A stretch of DNA of 64,000 nt, taken from the NCBI RefSeq assembly GCF_921293095.1, contig NC_060258.1:310001-374000 (forward strand). The letters are read 5' to 3'. Under the pieces are notes generated by a model that was not told the origin of the DNA, ran no database searches, and saw only the letters and a list, made by a program, of their open reading frames with translations. Position 1 is the first letter of the stretch; every line of letters starts with the position of its first letter. Origin of the DNA: Ischnura elegans. Lineage: Eukaryota; Arthropoda; Insecta; Odonata; Coenagrionidae. Below are positions 22,306 to 34,190 of this stretch, in pieces. The position numbers and the translations under genes are program-made.

Positions 22306-24492
22306 GGGCCTAAGTCTGTAACTTCGTTTTCTCCCGAGTTGGGAGAAAAGAGACTCGTGAAGCTCCAGTTTCATCCAACTGAAGTCTGTAACTCGTTTCT
22401 CCCGGTAACGGAGAAAACTTTCTCCCAGTAACGGAGAAACTGACTCTCCTGGAGAGTATCTTTCTCCCGACTGAAGTCCGTAACGCGATTTGGAGAAACT
22501 GACGCGCCCTGGACGGGAGCTTCGGAGTCACCCGCCCGGGACCCGGCGATTCATTTTCTCCAAAGGAGAAACGAGGAAAATACCAATGGCGGACCGTTGT
22601 GGGCGATCGTACTGCGGTTCTAATTGTATTCTAATATGGTTTTTTACGTATTTGTGACAAAATAGAACACGAAAATGCATTCTTCAAGTTAGGCAGGCAA
22701 CGTATGTAGTGTAATTAGTGACAAGGATAGAAATTTTTGTATGGCTGCATTTGCAAGGAAACTACGTGCAGTGAACTTTCATTGTGCCTCTAGTATAAGT
22801 GAACAAAATTTGTGTCCTTAGTGAACCCCTTAGTGAATTGATTGCACATAGACGATGAAGTAAAGAGTGAAGTGTGTTGTGAATGTAACATCTTCGACGA
22901 AATTATTTCGCACGTATATAACTTAGGCTACGAATCAACTGTATACATTACGATGAAAGGTATCTAACTATTGCGAAGGGGATATGTTTCATATTTGAAC
23001 TAGTCTTACTTTAGGGATACATCGAACGCCTGTTAATGTTCATTCGTTTGTTCGCTTCTAAGTTCTGTTTCATTTTATTACGTATTGCATCTATTACCAA
23101 TTCCCAATTCGTTGTGAGATGTGAGCTTGGCAATGTTTACATTTCACGCATTTCGTTGTGTTGTTGTTTGTTTTTGTTTTGGTCGTGTTACGGTGAGAGT
23201 GATAGTGAAATTCGAAGTTTGTTGGTGTTACAATTTGTTTCAACCTATTCATTTAATTGTCTTCGCAATGTTAATATGAAATAACGTAATCTGATTCTAA
23301 GTCGTTAGTGATGAGTAGGAAGTGAGGTGTAAAGAATCCTTTCGAACTTCAAGGAGTGCAAATTCTTTTAGTGTGTGCAAAGTGATTGGAAAACCGATTA
23401 TCATGTTTTATTAGTGTTACATAATAGTGTTTTATATTTATTGTGAGCCAAGATATATATTGAAACAGTTGAAAACGAATATAATGATTATAAGTATTAA
23501 AAAGATTGAAATGTGTGCGTTGTAGTGCTGTATGTGATATGATGAGCAATAAATATGTACAAGTAAGGGTAATTTTGCTTTGTTTTCTCTATATATACCT
23601 CTAGAAAACCATTTTCCCCATGTTTTCGCTATTCTACGCTGTCAGTATTTGAAATTTTTAAAAGTAGCGAGGCAGGTTGTTGTGTTTCCTAAACTATAAC
23701 ATTTTGGGAGATTGTAACATATGTTACTAATTGCTCGCACGTAGGTATTTGCAAGAATAAATATGTACCATTCACACATTTATCTTAACGTTATTTTCTT
23801 TACGATTCTTTTCTGCATAGTAAAGTTTTTCAATTTTCTTTTTCCCCTCCCACATTGTGGATTTCAGCTTTTCGAGGATAAATGCATGTAATATTGACGT
23901 TGATAGTTATGTTTTTCCATACTCATCATGCATTCACCAATGAAAGTAAGCATCCGAAGTGCAAAAAAATATGCCATATATATCATCAATGAATACAGCG
24001 GCCGTTTGTATACAAGATTACCTGCATCTAAAACATAAAAATGCTTTGGTGTTACGCATTAGTCTCTCCTTTTTCAATGGTATATCATACTCTTTTGCGT
24101 GTACTAATGAACAAATATATCTGCGATTGGATTTAAATCGATTTATCCACTATCAATTATAATTTCGATGCATCAATTTCTTTTATTTGAAAGTTTAACT
24201 TTAATGATGAACGAGTAGCCCTTATTACAGGTGAGAATCGTTTGATTTCCCGCTCGTTTTTTTATTTGAAACAAAGCTTTTCTATTGGTTCTTCACGGTA
24301 TTGCCGGCTTCGGATTCAATATTTTTCATACCTATCTGCTCTTCCTATCCGATACCGAGAATTAGAGTTTACTCCGGTAGCGGCCAGGAACTGATGTTTT
24401 CTCCGCCAAGTTACGGACTACAGTCGGGAGAAAACTACGGGAGAATACACTTTCTCCGGAGAAAGGAGAATTCAAGTTACGGACTTAGGCCC
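22306..24492. mobile_element. 2.2-kb non-autonomous TIR element with 3-bp target duplication
   Basis: The ends are near-perfect 19-bp inverted repeats (GGGCCTAAGTCYGTAACTT), followed at both sides by several subterminal copies of gtaacggagaaa/tttctcccg-type motifs. The flanks are cag on both sides. The paralogous block near 54,870 (acagacgccagcatagggac) is an empty site at exactly this point, which fixes the ends and the CAG duplication. The interior is AT-rich without a transposase; a short ATG frame in a good context at about 22,587 (starts MADRCGRSYCGSNC) is not recognised. Superfamily uncertain: a 3-bp duplication fits few groups, and the termini are not the Harbinger or CACTA ones I know. 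Confidence 0.75.
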
Positions 24493-24639
24493 CAGAATTA
24501 GGGAAAAAGATGGGTAGATATATTCGTTTGTGGGATGGCTGTCCTCACTTTCAAATTTTTAAAACTTTCCAAACGCTCTCTAGATTCTTATTCACGACAG
24601 TCTGTGCCAAATTATTAATCATCATTTAAAAATCGCTTC

Positions 24640-24890
24640 AATGGAAGGTGCATAGTAAGTGTTAACCAAAATCAATTTTATCATCTCGGTTATTTTGTAA
24701 GCCATTAAATGTTCTTTCTTCCTGACACCGAAGCTTCTTCCTGTCTGCCCCACGTAGACACCATTGCAATCGGTGCATTTCAATGTATAAACTCAACATC
24801 TGTCTCTTTGGTCAATCGAATCCTTACATGTTACAAGCAGTCTTCTCAGAGTGACACCCTGAAATTTTTTAAACGACTTAAGTTATCAAA
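24640..24890 (-). pseudogene. Penelope-like GIY-YIG fragment
   Basis: The minus strand reads CTDCNGVYVGQTGRSF followed by VRKKEHLMAY, the first part of the GIY-YIG nuclease of Penelope-like elements, with stops just upstream. It is near the left edge of a block inserted relative to the paralogous region at 54.9 kb. Confidence 0.7.
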
Positions 24891-24999
24891 ATTGGTACTT
24901 TATCTACGTTAACACATTCATAAACAGATTCATTCGCTGGTAAGAAATAACCAGGGGAGGCGAGAGTAATTGTATCATCGCGCATTTTCAGTTGTAATT

Positions 25000-26690
25000 C
25001 CTACACATAGTGTTTACGATTCTCTCATAATAATCAGATACACTCGTATTTGAAATAAATTTGGTGACCATAAAGAAATTAAAGTAATTTTGATTCGTAA
25101 TGAATCATAGTTTTCAAATTTCTAATTATTCGTCCCATAAAATGTGGGAAATAACGTAAATAAAAGCACCGACGCTTTCGTTTCAGCGAGAGTGGAACCA
25201 CTACTAGTATAAAGACCAGTTGGAAATAAATTGGTTTCTTCTCAGTTTACCTTTGGCAACTTAAGAAAAACATCATTGTCGGCTAATACATCCCACCTAA
25301 ATATATCACAACAAACTCCAGAGTTAGCGCTGTTAATAAGTTTGAAGAAATGGGAGATATCAATAGGATAGTTTCCTTCTTCAAAGAAAACGAAAGGAAT
25401 TGATTGCGATTCCTTACCCACCATTAGTGTAGTCATAATATTAAAATTATTTGGTTTTAGAAACCCGAGTTTAGACTAATATCAATGGTCAATTTTAATC
25501 TAATTTGAAAAAGGCCAGATTGGCACCCATACGATGCCACTCCACTCCACATGACGTCACAGGGACGTAGATGCTCTACAGGTTGTTAAGGGTTTTACAT
25601 CGTCTGTGATTACCAATGCATGCATGTGGCACAGAGCTCAGAGAAATATTTCTCAATAATCACTTACTAAAATTGCCTATGTCCGGAAAGTTTTCTTCGT
25701 TTGATAGGGTACTAATAATGTTTGTTCAAGCCAAGCGTTTCCTGCTAGCAGGGTACTCTGCTACCTGCTAGCTGCCTTCATCGTATTGGCGCTCATATCC
25801 TCGTCCCAAGGTCACCTCACACGGCGGCAGCCAGAACCAAAATAGCATCATACAGGCTTTTCCCTGCATTCATTTATAGCCGTCGCATTTTCGCGCGCTT
25901 GAAAATTTTCAATGTTTATTTAATCACGAAAAATAGATATCGCCATTTCAACACCTAAAAGCGTGAAATGCGTGCTTCATTAGTAATAATATTTTGATTT
26001 AGGAAATAAAAATAATGGTAAAAAATCCTATTGTGGTCATAATCGTATACTTATTAATAGTATTACATCATCATTCAAATACATCAACATCTGCATACTA
26101 CCCTGCAAGTACCTCAATAGGTGTTTGGCGGGGGTTTTTATGGCACCTGCCTTTTACACACAAAAGGAAATACTCTTTCAAAATTACGACTAGCATTTAT
26201 TAAGGTCTATAATGTGAGTTTGAAAAACGAATTCCCATACCTATCCAAAATATCTCTCTTATAAATGGTATGAGACCTGGAAACCTGGTGAGGCCCTAAT
26301 ATGTTGTTCTCTGCGTCGCTCATAAAGATTTACATTCTCCATATCTCACGCAATATAAGCAAGCCTAGCGCGCAGCTCCCAACCTAATTAGTTTAACATC
26401 TGTGTAACGCCTTCTGTACGCCCGCAGCAATTTTTGAGTGCGAAATGGCACCTATATTTTATTTTCACGACCAAGAATATTCTCGCAGTACGCTTGACTA
26501 CTTATTCAGAACTCTGCCTTCACTTTACCTGTCGCTTTTATGTTGAAACTATCCACCGCATATACATGAAGATATTTGTCCACCTTAGCAACAAATGTGG
26601 CACCATCAAATCCAGTCTAGTCCAGTAATAATACTTAAAAAAGGACCTTTTAAGTATGTTGTAAAGTTTTCTAACAATATTTTTTTGATT
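25000..26690. other. Unassigned, partly GC-rich repeat-like DNA
   Basis: A 65-codon minus-strand frame at 25,242-25,436 is unrecognised and ends before a weak donor (gtaaac). Around 25,540-25,900 a GC-richer stretch with cacatgacgtcaca and gcattttcgcgcgcttg has the look of a transposon end, but no partner sequence is in the window. The rest is AT-rich. Confidence 0.3.
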
Positions 26691-26699
26691 ATTCTTTTA

Positions 26700-27930
26700 G
26701 ATTATAAATACACTCTTGTATACTTTTGAACCAATTTCTATAGCACGTTTTCTATTCCGATTGAGATATTACCAAAACATACATTTTTAACGCATCAACA
26801 GTCATTTTGGCGTCGAAAATCATTGATCACGTAGTTCATTCTTCAAGATCGGAAAAAATGGAATCATAGGGGGCCAAATCGGAACTTTTTGGTGGATGAC
26901 CCATCAATTCGATGTTTTGACCGGTTTAATATTCCGTTGTTTGGGCATAAGTGTGGGATCTCGCATTGTCACGATTATGGATGATCCTACGTCGCTGGTT
27001 GCTTTTTCTTATTTATTTAAAGACTTTTGGCATACAAATTGTTGTGTACCATTTAGAATTGCCCGTCCTGCGATTTTCCAACGGCACTGGTGCCACATGC
27101 CCGTCTATCCAGAAAAAACAGGCGACAAATTCCTTCATAGTGTTTCTGGCAACAACAACTTTTGTTGGGTTTGGCTCATCTTGGAAGACTCACACAGTCG
27201 ATTATTATTGACAGACGGGCTCATATGCATAGAACTAAGATTTTTCACCAGTGAAATTGTTATACACGGCTTTTGACGCGCCGTAGTTGTATTTTTTGAG
27301 CATTTATTGGCAAAAATCGACATGAGATTTTATTGAGCGATTGTCAAATTATGTGGGATCCAACGCGCACAAATTTTTTTTCACGGCGAAAATTCGTGTA
27401 AAATCTCGTTTTTGCTTGTCATACTAATGCCTCAACCTCCCAATATATCTTATGACGATATGTATTTATATCTTCCTCTACAGCATCGATGTTTTTTGGC
27501 ACAACAATCGATGTTGGACGACATTCTTTAAATCCGTCCTTCAGTAAACTAAGGCCGAGAATGAAATTAATGGACCAGTGATATACAGTGCTTTTGGTTG
27601 GCTCAAAACAGCCAAAAGTGTTAGTAAGTTGGTAGATGCACTGTTCTTGAGATAATTTACGTCGAAAGTAGTAGTCAATCATCGCGCGAAAATTATCACG
27701 AGTAAATTCCATTTAATGCCTGAGTTGAAATTTTGAATTTACTGCATGCAACACAAATAGTGCTCGCACTTCCAGACTTCCGTGTACGTATATTGTAAAA
27801 AAAATCAAATATTACGATGTATGCGTCAGATGGCACCAAGGAACACCATTGTTGCCAATTACGGATACATATATACCGTAATGGTTCAGACACAATTACG
27901 AGGTGCATTCAATTAGGTGCATTAATTTCC
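26700..27930 (-). pseudogene. mariner-family transposase pseudogene
   Basis: The N-terminal frame (ATG at 27,712) reads MEFTRDNFRAMIDYYFRRKL and continues through LSQEQCIYQLTNTFG and NIDAVEEDI, the paired helix-turn-helix region of mariner transposases. Downstream the catalytic part is broken over several frames: LTIAQ, TGEKS followed by a stop where the first catalytic Asp motif (GDESW) should be, VAPVPLENRRTGNSKWYTT, a HNRDNARSHT-like second Asp motif, and IELMGHPP with DLAPYD for the third. Upstream, a TIR-like acgaggtgcattcaattagg is at about 27,899; the other TIR was not found. The element is dead. Confidence 0.8.
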
Positions 27931-27949
27931 CTTTGCCCGCTCAATTCCG

Positions 27950-29230
27950 CTAAACTTTCCCAAACCCCCCCCAGACCACGGCCCGTGGAGGAAAGCGTGA
28001 ATGTGTAAGTTGGGATGAATGTGGTAATGTAAGATTATGAATGTATTGTGTGAGTGTGTTTGGGAGGACGGGAACCCGGGTTTTTCTTGTGAATAACGTG
28101 TTCCTCCTCCCTTTCTTGTGCGTTACCCCACCACAAGATGGGAATTATAAAAAGGTTGTGCGCGTGGAAGAAAAAAGGACAATTTTGAAGTGAGTGCCGG
28201 GCGGAGCCCATGCCCCAATTTTGGGTGCGACACGGCAGAGAATACGAGGGGCCTACCAAATCTCGCAACTGATTGGTCTGAAATAAGAGACCCCCCCTGT
28301 CCGAAGGAGCAAGGACCAGCTGAAGAGAACGCATTCCCACCGTTCCGGATGCAGCTTCCTCCAACAAGGGAGAAAGGAGTGTGCAGTAAATGGAACGAGA
28401 GTTTGTTGGATCCAACCTGGTCTAACCACGGACAACGATCAAGTAAGATCGCAACTATCCCCCCAAAAGCCTTCTTTTGTCTTCTGCCATGTGTAAAGAC
28501 AGACAGTCATGAAACGCACCCGTTACTCAGTGAAAGTGAAATTAATCACCAAAGTAAAATTAACACTCGTTGAGATGGACTTTCATTTACCTTCCCCATC
28601 AAGAAATAATTAAAAAGTGTATCATTATTTACGTGTTCACAACCGAACAGTATTTTCTTATTATCATTTGCTACTTCAATTTATCTTGAAAATCAAGTTG
28701 TATTGTTGATGTTTTTCTTTTTATCATGGATGTGTTATAAATTGTTTCCACCAACTCATACATCATTAGTTTATAAGAGAGTTTCTTTTTGTTTTGTCAT
28801 ATGCAGTCTTATTGTTTGAATTATATTATTTTCGCTGAAAGTGTTGAGTAAGTGTTTTGTTTTAACTCCTTCACGGGTCATCTTAGGGAAAAATATCCCT
28901 CGCCATTCCTTTCGCCCCGTTCATTTTTCTTTCCGTGAATGCGTTGTAGAAGAGTGCAAAAGCGCCCAAACGTTTCCCATTAGGTTGAATCGGGAACCCC
29001 CCACCCACAATTATTTCCAAAGAAGGGGAATATTTTTAATTTCTGTTGAATTGTACGAAGAGAGTGGCATAGGTTTGTCACGTAGGTCCCATGCGGGAGG
29101 GATCCACGCGGATTTAAATATTTTCTTTTGTTTTTGTGTGACATCTCCCACCGGTTCTATTTTGGTATCCGAGTGAGCCAGGGGTGGGATACCACAATAC
29201 CAAGGACTTTATAAGTAAGTTGTACAGTTT
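27950..29230 (+). other. GC-richer island, possible retroelement LTR or leader
   Basis: A 1.2-kb region with higher GC than its surroundings. It holds a TATA-like ttataaaaagg at about 28,145 and a 127-codon frame at 28,190-28,573 that has no recognisable domain and a Pro-rich, biased composition. The layout (promoter-like motif followed by non-coding GC-rich DNA) could be a solo LTR, but TG...CA ends with a target duplication could not be established. Confidence 0.25.
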
Positions 29231-29777
29231 TCTCTGTTTCTCAAGGACCCTTCTAATGTCATTGCTCTACCAGCGAGGTTCTTTTACTATGAACCTTCAG
29301 TTGGTACGGAACTACTTACTCGATTCATTAGTGCAGAATTTCTAACAAGTATTTCCATGGAACTTCAATGTTTTTATTATCTACTTAAAATATAAAGTCC
29401 GTGTACGAGTTATTAAGCATCTCCCAAATTTAATAAAGTTGCATGTATCAAATAAATAAATATTCCGTTACGGTTTTACAAACGAGCCTACTCCAATTTT
29501 TAAGGTTGCAAAAAACACACCGTGATCACTTACACAGTCAAATATATTGATTTGTTTCATTTACTTATGATGGCTTATTCATAAAAGGCCTAATGTTTGA
29601 TTCCTCCCATAGACTCGTAAACTACTTGTGTGAGTAAATTTCTAGTGCGGTAAGTAAGATCACGCTAATTTCCATCCTCTTTGAATTCGGTTTGCAGTGT
29701 AAGTACCCCAATTTGCAAATGGGAGAATAAATTTCCCCTGATTATTACAACTTTTCAGTTTCTCTAAGTAAATGCAG

Positions 29778-30068
29778 ATACTGATTTTCTAATAGTTAAA
29801 TAATATCAACTTCGAAGTTTGGAGATCTATAAAAAGAGCAAACATGTATACTCCATTTGTTTTGTTGTTTGATTGTAGCCCATACTCTTTATATTTTATT
29901 GCCGGTAATTTTGTAGGCGATGCTGTGTAAATGTGAATTACCTGATAGAATTACTCAGCCACCAGTTCTATCGCGTATATCGCATCTGCAAGTTGTATAT
30001 CATGGAGGGAAAGCTTCGCTGACACTAATTCATCCTCTGTAATCACACTCTATATTCCTATGACCATG
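29778..30068. repeat. 291-bp direct repeat, copy 1 (decayed)
   Basis: Aligns without any insertion or deletion over its full length with 32,501-32,791, with about 20 substitutions by eye. Similarity starts at atactgatttt and stops after ctatgaccatg on both sides. In the reverse strand the frame open in copy 2 is interrupted by three stops here, so if it was once an exon this copy is dead. Confidence 0.75.
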
Positions 30069-31094
30069 GCCGTTTTCCAATCCACGTAGTATGCACTCAT
30101 TCCCTCGTTCCCTTTTTCCCTGCACCCTGCTCCCTTACAAATGCTCTACTGGCGCCATAAAGTGTGAACGGAAATAATGCGAACTATTGGCAGTAACGAA
30201 ATGTGAAGCGCAGGGTCAGGTTAGGACACCTTGTGTTTGATTTAAGAATTAATTTCACCCTGCTACTCGGTTTGTTTACGTTTTTAATTTAGACTGCTAA
30301 GTATTTTGACTTCTCTGGCACCCATTGGACGCTCTCTCTTCACATAATAAACAAAAAATTATTTATAACTCCAGTTCAAGATTTCTGAGTTTTCCATTGC
30401 CGCCATTTTGACGTCCACTTCCTACGAGGGGAAGGTAGTGAGGGAGCATCCGCGCTCCCTTGCTCACTTACCCTTCGTTCCCTTGCGCCCTCGCCGATTG
30501 GATCCACCCTTGCTGTCGTCACATCCGTGCCTCTGTTGTTTTTTTTTTCGCATCCGAAATCACACGGACCAAAAATCATTGTCTTCTAAGGAAAATATCA
30601 AATCACACGAAAACAATTGAAGCGTGTTTCATCCCTACCTCGTCTCACCAACTGACCGTTTTTGGCCTACCTGCTTCAATTCTCCGTTTCTAGGTTACAA
30701 ATGCTAGGAGAGTGACTTTCTGGGCCCGAAGATAGCTTCGACAATTAGATGATATGCACGAGATTTAAAAAAGAAGTAAACCAAACGAGACGCATTTCTG
30801 ACGATACTACAGTTTATTTTTCAGCTCTAATTGATTGCCACTCAGTTTTCTATCTACAATTCTACAATTACACTTTACTGATATGCAACATTGTCCAAAC
30901 AGCATAATTTTCAAAGAAACAAGCGCAGCATTAACCCCTCAAACAATTAGAGACGGATTGGAAACGCCAACTACATATATCACGTAGCGCGCCTGGCTTC
31001 GCTTTGAAGGCAACGACGTCATTGAAGCAAGGTCTGACTTCTTCATCCTTGTGTCCCTCATTTGTGGCCTTGTTGTTTGAAATACGGAGGGAGC

Positions 31095-31134
31095 GCGCTC
31101 CTTCCTCTCCACCTCTCCTTTACGCGCTCCTTCC
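31095..31134 (+). repeat. 29-bp tandem duplication split by a MITE
   Basis: The unit starting at 31,095 (gcgctccttcctctccacct...) begins again at 31,124, and the second copy is interrupted after ctccttcc by the MITE at 31,135, resuming at 31,388. Removing the MITE and one 8-bp duplication restores a second unit that differs from the first at one base. Confidence 0.75.
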
Positions 31135-31387
31135 CAGTGGCGTAGCCATGGGGAGGGACCGGACCCCACCCCCCGAAATATAAAAATGCAGTTATTGTCC
31201 TTCACAAAAGAAAACAAAATATTGAAAAATCAGGAATTTACAAAAATTTTCTTTGACAAATTAAGTTTTTCGATTATAAAAAGTGTTAAAATTAGTTTAA
31301 AACCCATTTCTTAGTGCCCGGTTTTTTCAACAATTTTCCCCCCCGGTTTTGGATCCCCCCCAATTGAAATTCCTGGCTACGCCACTG
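31135..31387. mobile_element. hAT-type MITE 1, 253 bp, perfect 8-bp TSD
   Basis: Terminal inverted repeats CAGTGGCGTAGCC and its complement bound 253 bp. The flanks are ctccttcc at 31,127-31,134 and at 31,388-31,395, an exact 8-bp duplication. CAG...CTG-type ends with an 8-bp duplication are the signature of the hAT superfamily. The element has no coding capacity and would depend on a transposase elsewhere. Empty-site proof comes from the neighbouring tandem unit. Confidence 0.9.
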
Positions 31388-31762
31388 CTCCTTCCCCTCC
31401 ACCTCTCCTTTACCACGCTTTTGCTGCCCACTCCTTCCTCATGCTGAGCGGTTGAGCACTTCGTCGCACGTGACGTTAATGCCGTTTTAAATACTGTTAA
31501 TTGTGTTGCTGATTGCGCAGTTGCAATTTAATTTAATGATACACCGATAAAAATGTCTTTCATTGTGTATAAACATTTCCATTGAGATAATGAGAACCAA
31601 TGAATGCCGTGTGCATGCTCTGTGGCGTAAATTATTGTGAGGATGTGCTAAATCCACCTCACCATACTGAAGCATTTTCGGATGAAACACAAGTCCGTAT
31701 GCGATGAGAAAGTAAAATTCTGGGGAAACATGCGTGAGGAAAATTTGAATTCAGTCGATGGC

Positions 31763-32010
31763 CAGGGGGTAGCCAGGAATTTTGTTAAGGGGGTCCAAAA
31801 TCAGGGGGGAAAATTTTTAAACAACAGGTTACAAAGGAGAGGGTTTCAAACTAATTTTAACGCCCTTCTTAATAGAAAAAAACTTCATTTATCAGAGATT
31901 CAATTTTTTTTCATTTTTGTAAATTCATGATTTTTAAATATTTTGCTTCCTTTTATGAAGGAAAGTAATTGTGTTTTTATATTTCGGGGGGTCCTCTCGC
32001 TACGCCACTG
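31763..32010. mobile_element. hAT-type MITE 2, 248 bp
   Basis: Same family as MITE 1 in opposite orientation: left end caggggGTAGCCAGG, right end GCTACGCCACTG. The flanks gtcgatgg and gtcagtgg match at 6 of 8 positions (one extra base at the left), a decayed target duplication. It abuts repeat R1, and the same junction occurs at 9,866. Confidence 0.75.
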
Positions 32011-32325
32011 GTCAGTGGTTCATCCTAAGATTTTTCCTACTTTCATTTCCAAACCCAAGCGTAACACTTTAGGCCCTGAGTATGTAAGATGTTTTTAAAA
32101 AACAACTTGAAAGCCCATAAATTAATTTTTAATTTATAAAAATATTAAAATGTGTATGAAAATCTAAAAAGCATTCCATTGATTGTATGTACCCACAATA
32201 AACTTGAATAATGACTTTGTGAAATCGCAGGAATTGGAATGTGCATTTGGATTCGAGAATATCCGATTTGAAAGATCCAGGCAGAAAGGCTCCAAAAATC
32301 CTGGATCCGTCCATCCCTAGTTAAT
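32011..32325 (-). repeat. Dispersed repeat R1, copy 2
   Basis: Reverse-complement match to 9521-9865, ending with the R1 head ggatccgtccatccctagtt. It directly adjoins MITE 2 with the same 8-bp junction as the copy at 9.87 kb. Confidence 0.7.
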
Positions 32326-32407
32326 TTATTCCATTCAATTCTTAAATTTTAATGACAGCAATACTACAAATAAATCAAAATTCCACCTGCTATAAGGAGT
32401 AAGAATC

Positions 32408-32495
32408 GATGGAATCGGAATCGAGAATCGGGAATCGATTTGAAGGAATCGAAATTGGAATCGGAATCGAAAAAAAGTGGAATCGACTCATCCCT
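32408..32495 (+). repeat. Degenerate (GGAATC)n microsatellite
   Basis: Runs of gaatcg/ggaatcg variants followed by actcatcccta. A similar 'gatggac/catccct' end is present in repeat R1, so the microsatellite probably belongs to the end of a dispersed repeat. Confidence 0.7.
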
Positions 32496-32500
32496 AGTTT

Positions 32501-32791
32501 ATACTGATTTTATAATTGGTAAATAATATCAACTTTTAAGTTTGGAGATCCATAAAAAGACCAAACATGTATACTCCATTTGTTTTGTTGTTTGATTGTA
32601 GCCCATACTCTTTATATTTTATTGCCGGTAATTTCGTAGGCGATGCTGTGTAAATGTGAATTACCTGATAGAATTACTCCGCTACCAGTTCTATCGCGTA
32701 GATCGCATCTACAAGTTTTATATCTTGGAGGGAAACCTTCGCTGACTCTAATATATCCTCTGTAATCACACCCTAGGTTCCTATGACCATG
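32501..32791. repeat. 291-bp direct repeat, copy 2 (open frame kept)
   Basis: Partner of 29,778-30,068, equal in length base for base. The minus strand has an uninterrupted frame through this copy, part of which is listed separately as a predicted exon. Equal length of two copies in AT-rich DNA where other repeats show many indels suggests either a young age or past coding constraint. Confidence 0.75.
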
Positions 32792-32799
32792 TCTTCTCC
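32665..32799 (-). CDS. Possible phase-1 exon, CUB-like segment
   Basis: A 135-bp frame (two bases, 44 codons, one base) between a good acceptor (catatatttcag) and a moderate donor (gtaattc). The peptide contains NLGCDYRGYIRVSEGFPP, a CRCDLRD stretch and GSGVILS. The order Cys, G-hydrophobic-x-V, P-x-Y, C-x-hydrophobic, G-x-x-I-L recalls the first half of CUB domains, but this is a resemblance, not an identification. The decayed copy at 29,778-30,068 shows the sequence has been duplicated. It could instead be a random open frame inside a repeat. Confidence 0.3.
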
Positions 32800-33199
32800 C
32801 TGAAATATATGCTCGATTTTGCGCCTTTGTTTTTGATGCTACGGCATTCAACTACGACAATCTTACTGCGATATTTCGTGGACTAATTTTTGATTGATTC
32901 TTTTTCACGCTTATGCTCTATGTGGGCGAATTACTAGGGAAGTGTTTATTGCATTGATTTAATTGCTTTCTCTGAGTAAGCGTTTTGGAATTTAGTTTTT
33001 TTTCCTGGCACTATCGCTCCTAAGTTCATTTTACGTAAAAAGTTTTGTAAAGCGGATTACCTCAGGGGCTACTTTTAGTTAAATATCTTTAATCGTTCAA
33101 AAAATCCGTAGTAACTTTTTCTTGAGTCGGCTGCATAAATTATGTTTATGTTCAGGATGTCTCTTTTAAAAAGTGAAAAAAGTTTAATTATTCCGGACA

Positions 33200-33600
33200 A
33201 TAACACTCTCAGAATGTTACCGCCATACCGCGCACAGTGTAGACCTGCTCGGCCACGGGGTTACATATTGGTAAGAGATAACCGGTGAGTCCAAATATGA
33301 ATCTAAAAATAGGAGACATCTCGCCATTGAGCTCCAAAAAAAACACTCCGACGGCCCAACGTGAGTGTGGACGTGAGTTACCCCAGTACATTCCATCCAC
33401 TAATCTTAATCCCGATCGGGCTTATGCTCCTGGCGTTCGTCTCCAGCTTCGGTAGCTAGGTCGCGTCCACCTCCGTCCTCGTCGGCTTTTGGTGGCATAC
33501 GAGTGAGGGATGCAGGTCGCTTTATGTGCCAACCTAACAAGTTTTCACCGACCCGGCCCCATCAGTTAAGTAGGACTCAAGGGTGTCTACATACTTTTGA
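33200..33600. repeat. Diverged dispersed repeat, copy of 6100-6500
   Basis: Same-orientation counterpart of 6100-6500. It ends near the shared block gaaaacgatagtac; beyond it this copy passes into a Penelope-like RT fragment while the other passes into a SINE. Confidence 0.55.
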
Positions 33601-34190
33601 AAACGATAGTACGTCACTGTGCACCACTGCTTCTCTTTATTCTCGTCAGCCGAAAACATTTGGTCGACAGTCAATTTTCTCTGCTCTTTAAATATCAATT
33701 CGTCCATTAAACTTAGTGAATAACCGTTGGCTATAGCAACTTTTTTAATGGTGATTTTTAATTTCCCTAAGTCTTCATTTAATTGCTGTAAGCTTAACAG
33801 GCGGTGAATCATGGAATGAAAACCTAAAAGTTTGTGTCAGTAACGGCGTATTGAGCTTGCTGAGATGACATGATCGGTACAACCTGGTTTCTGAAAAAAA
33901 TGAAGAAATAATGCTGGTATTTATCGAGTTTCATAGTAAGATTTAGATAATGTAAGCAATGGTTGGTGTCACTTTCAAAGGTAAATGAAATTGTAGGATG
34001 GATATCATTCAGAAAACCCAAGAACATATCCGTTGCCGATCAGTTCCATTCCAAAGCACAATTAAATCGTCAACGTACCGGTATACCACAGATTTTAGTT
34101 GCCTGTTTCTTGAGCTAAAAATATTTACTTCCAAATAATCAACCAAAATATCTGCCACTCTGAGAAAACTGCTTGTAAAATGCAAGGCTT
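33534..34190 (-). pseudogene. Penelope-like RT fragment
   Basis: Minus-strand frames in order of transcription: VADILVDYLEVNIFSSRNRQ, YRYVDDLIVLWNGTDRQ (YVDD is the RT catalytic motif), then in a second frame FLNDIHPTISFTFESD and YLNLTMKLDKYQHYFFIF, then a third frame MIHRLLSLQQL with ITIKKVAIANGYS and KLTVDQMFSAD. Frameshifts separate the three. The GIY-YIG part is absent on this strand. Confidence 0.75.

Noticed and set aside
25242-25436. 65-codon minus-strand frame as an exon of the gene family
   Set aside because: Ends in phase 0 at a poor donor, has no paralogous copy and differs in composition from the phase-2 exons.
28190-28573. 127-codon plus-strand frame as a protein-coding gene
   Set aside because: Biased composition, overlapping long frame on the other strand, no domain and no splice context; more likely an open frame in GC-rich non-coding DNA.
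32612-32851. Whole 79-codon frame as a gene
   Set aside because: The frame runs through a predicted splice acceptor; only the part between acceptor and donor is offered, with low confidence.
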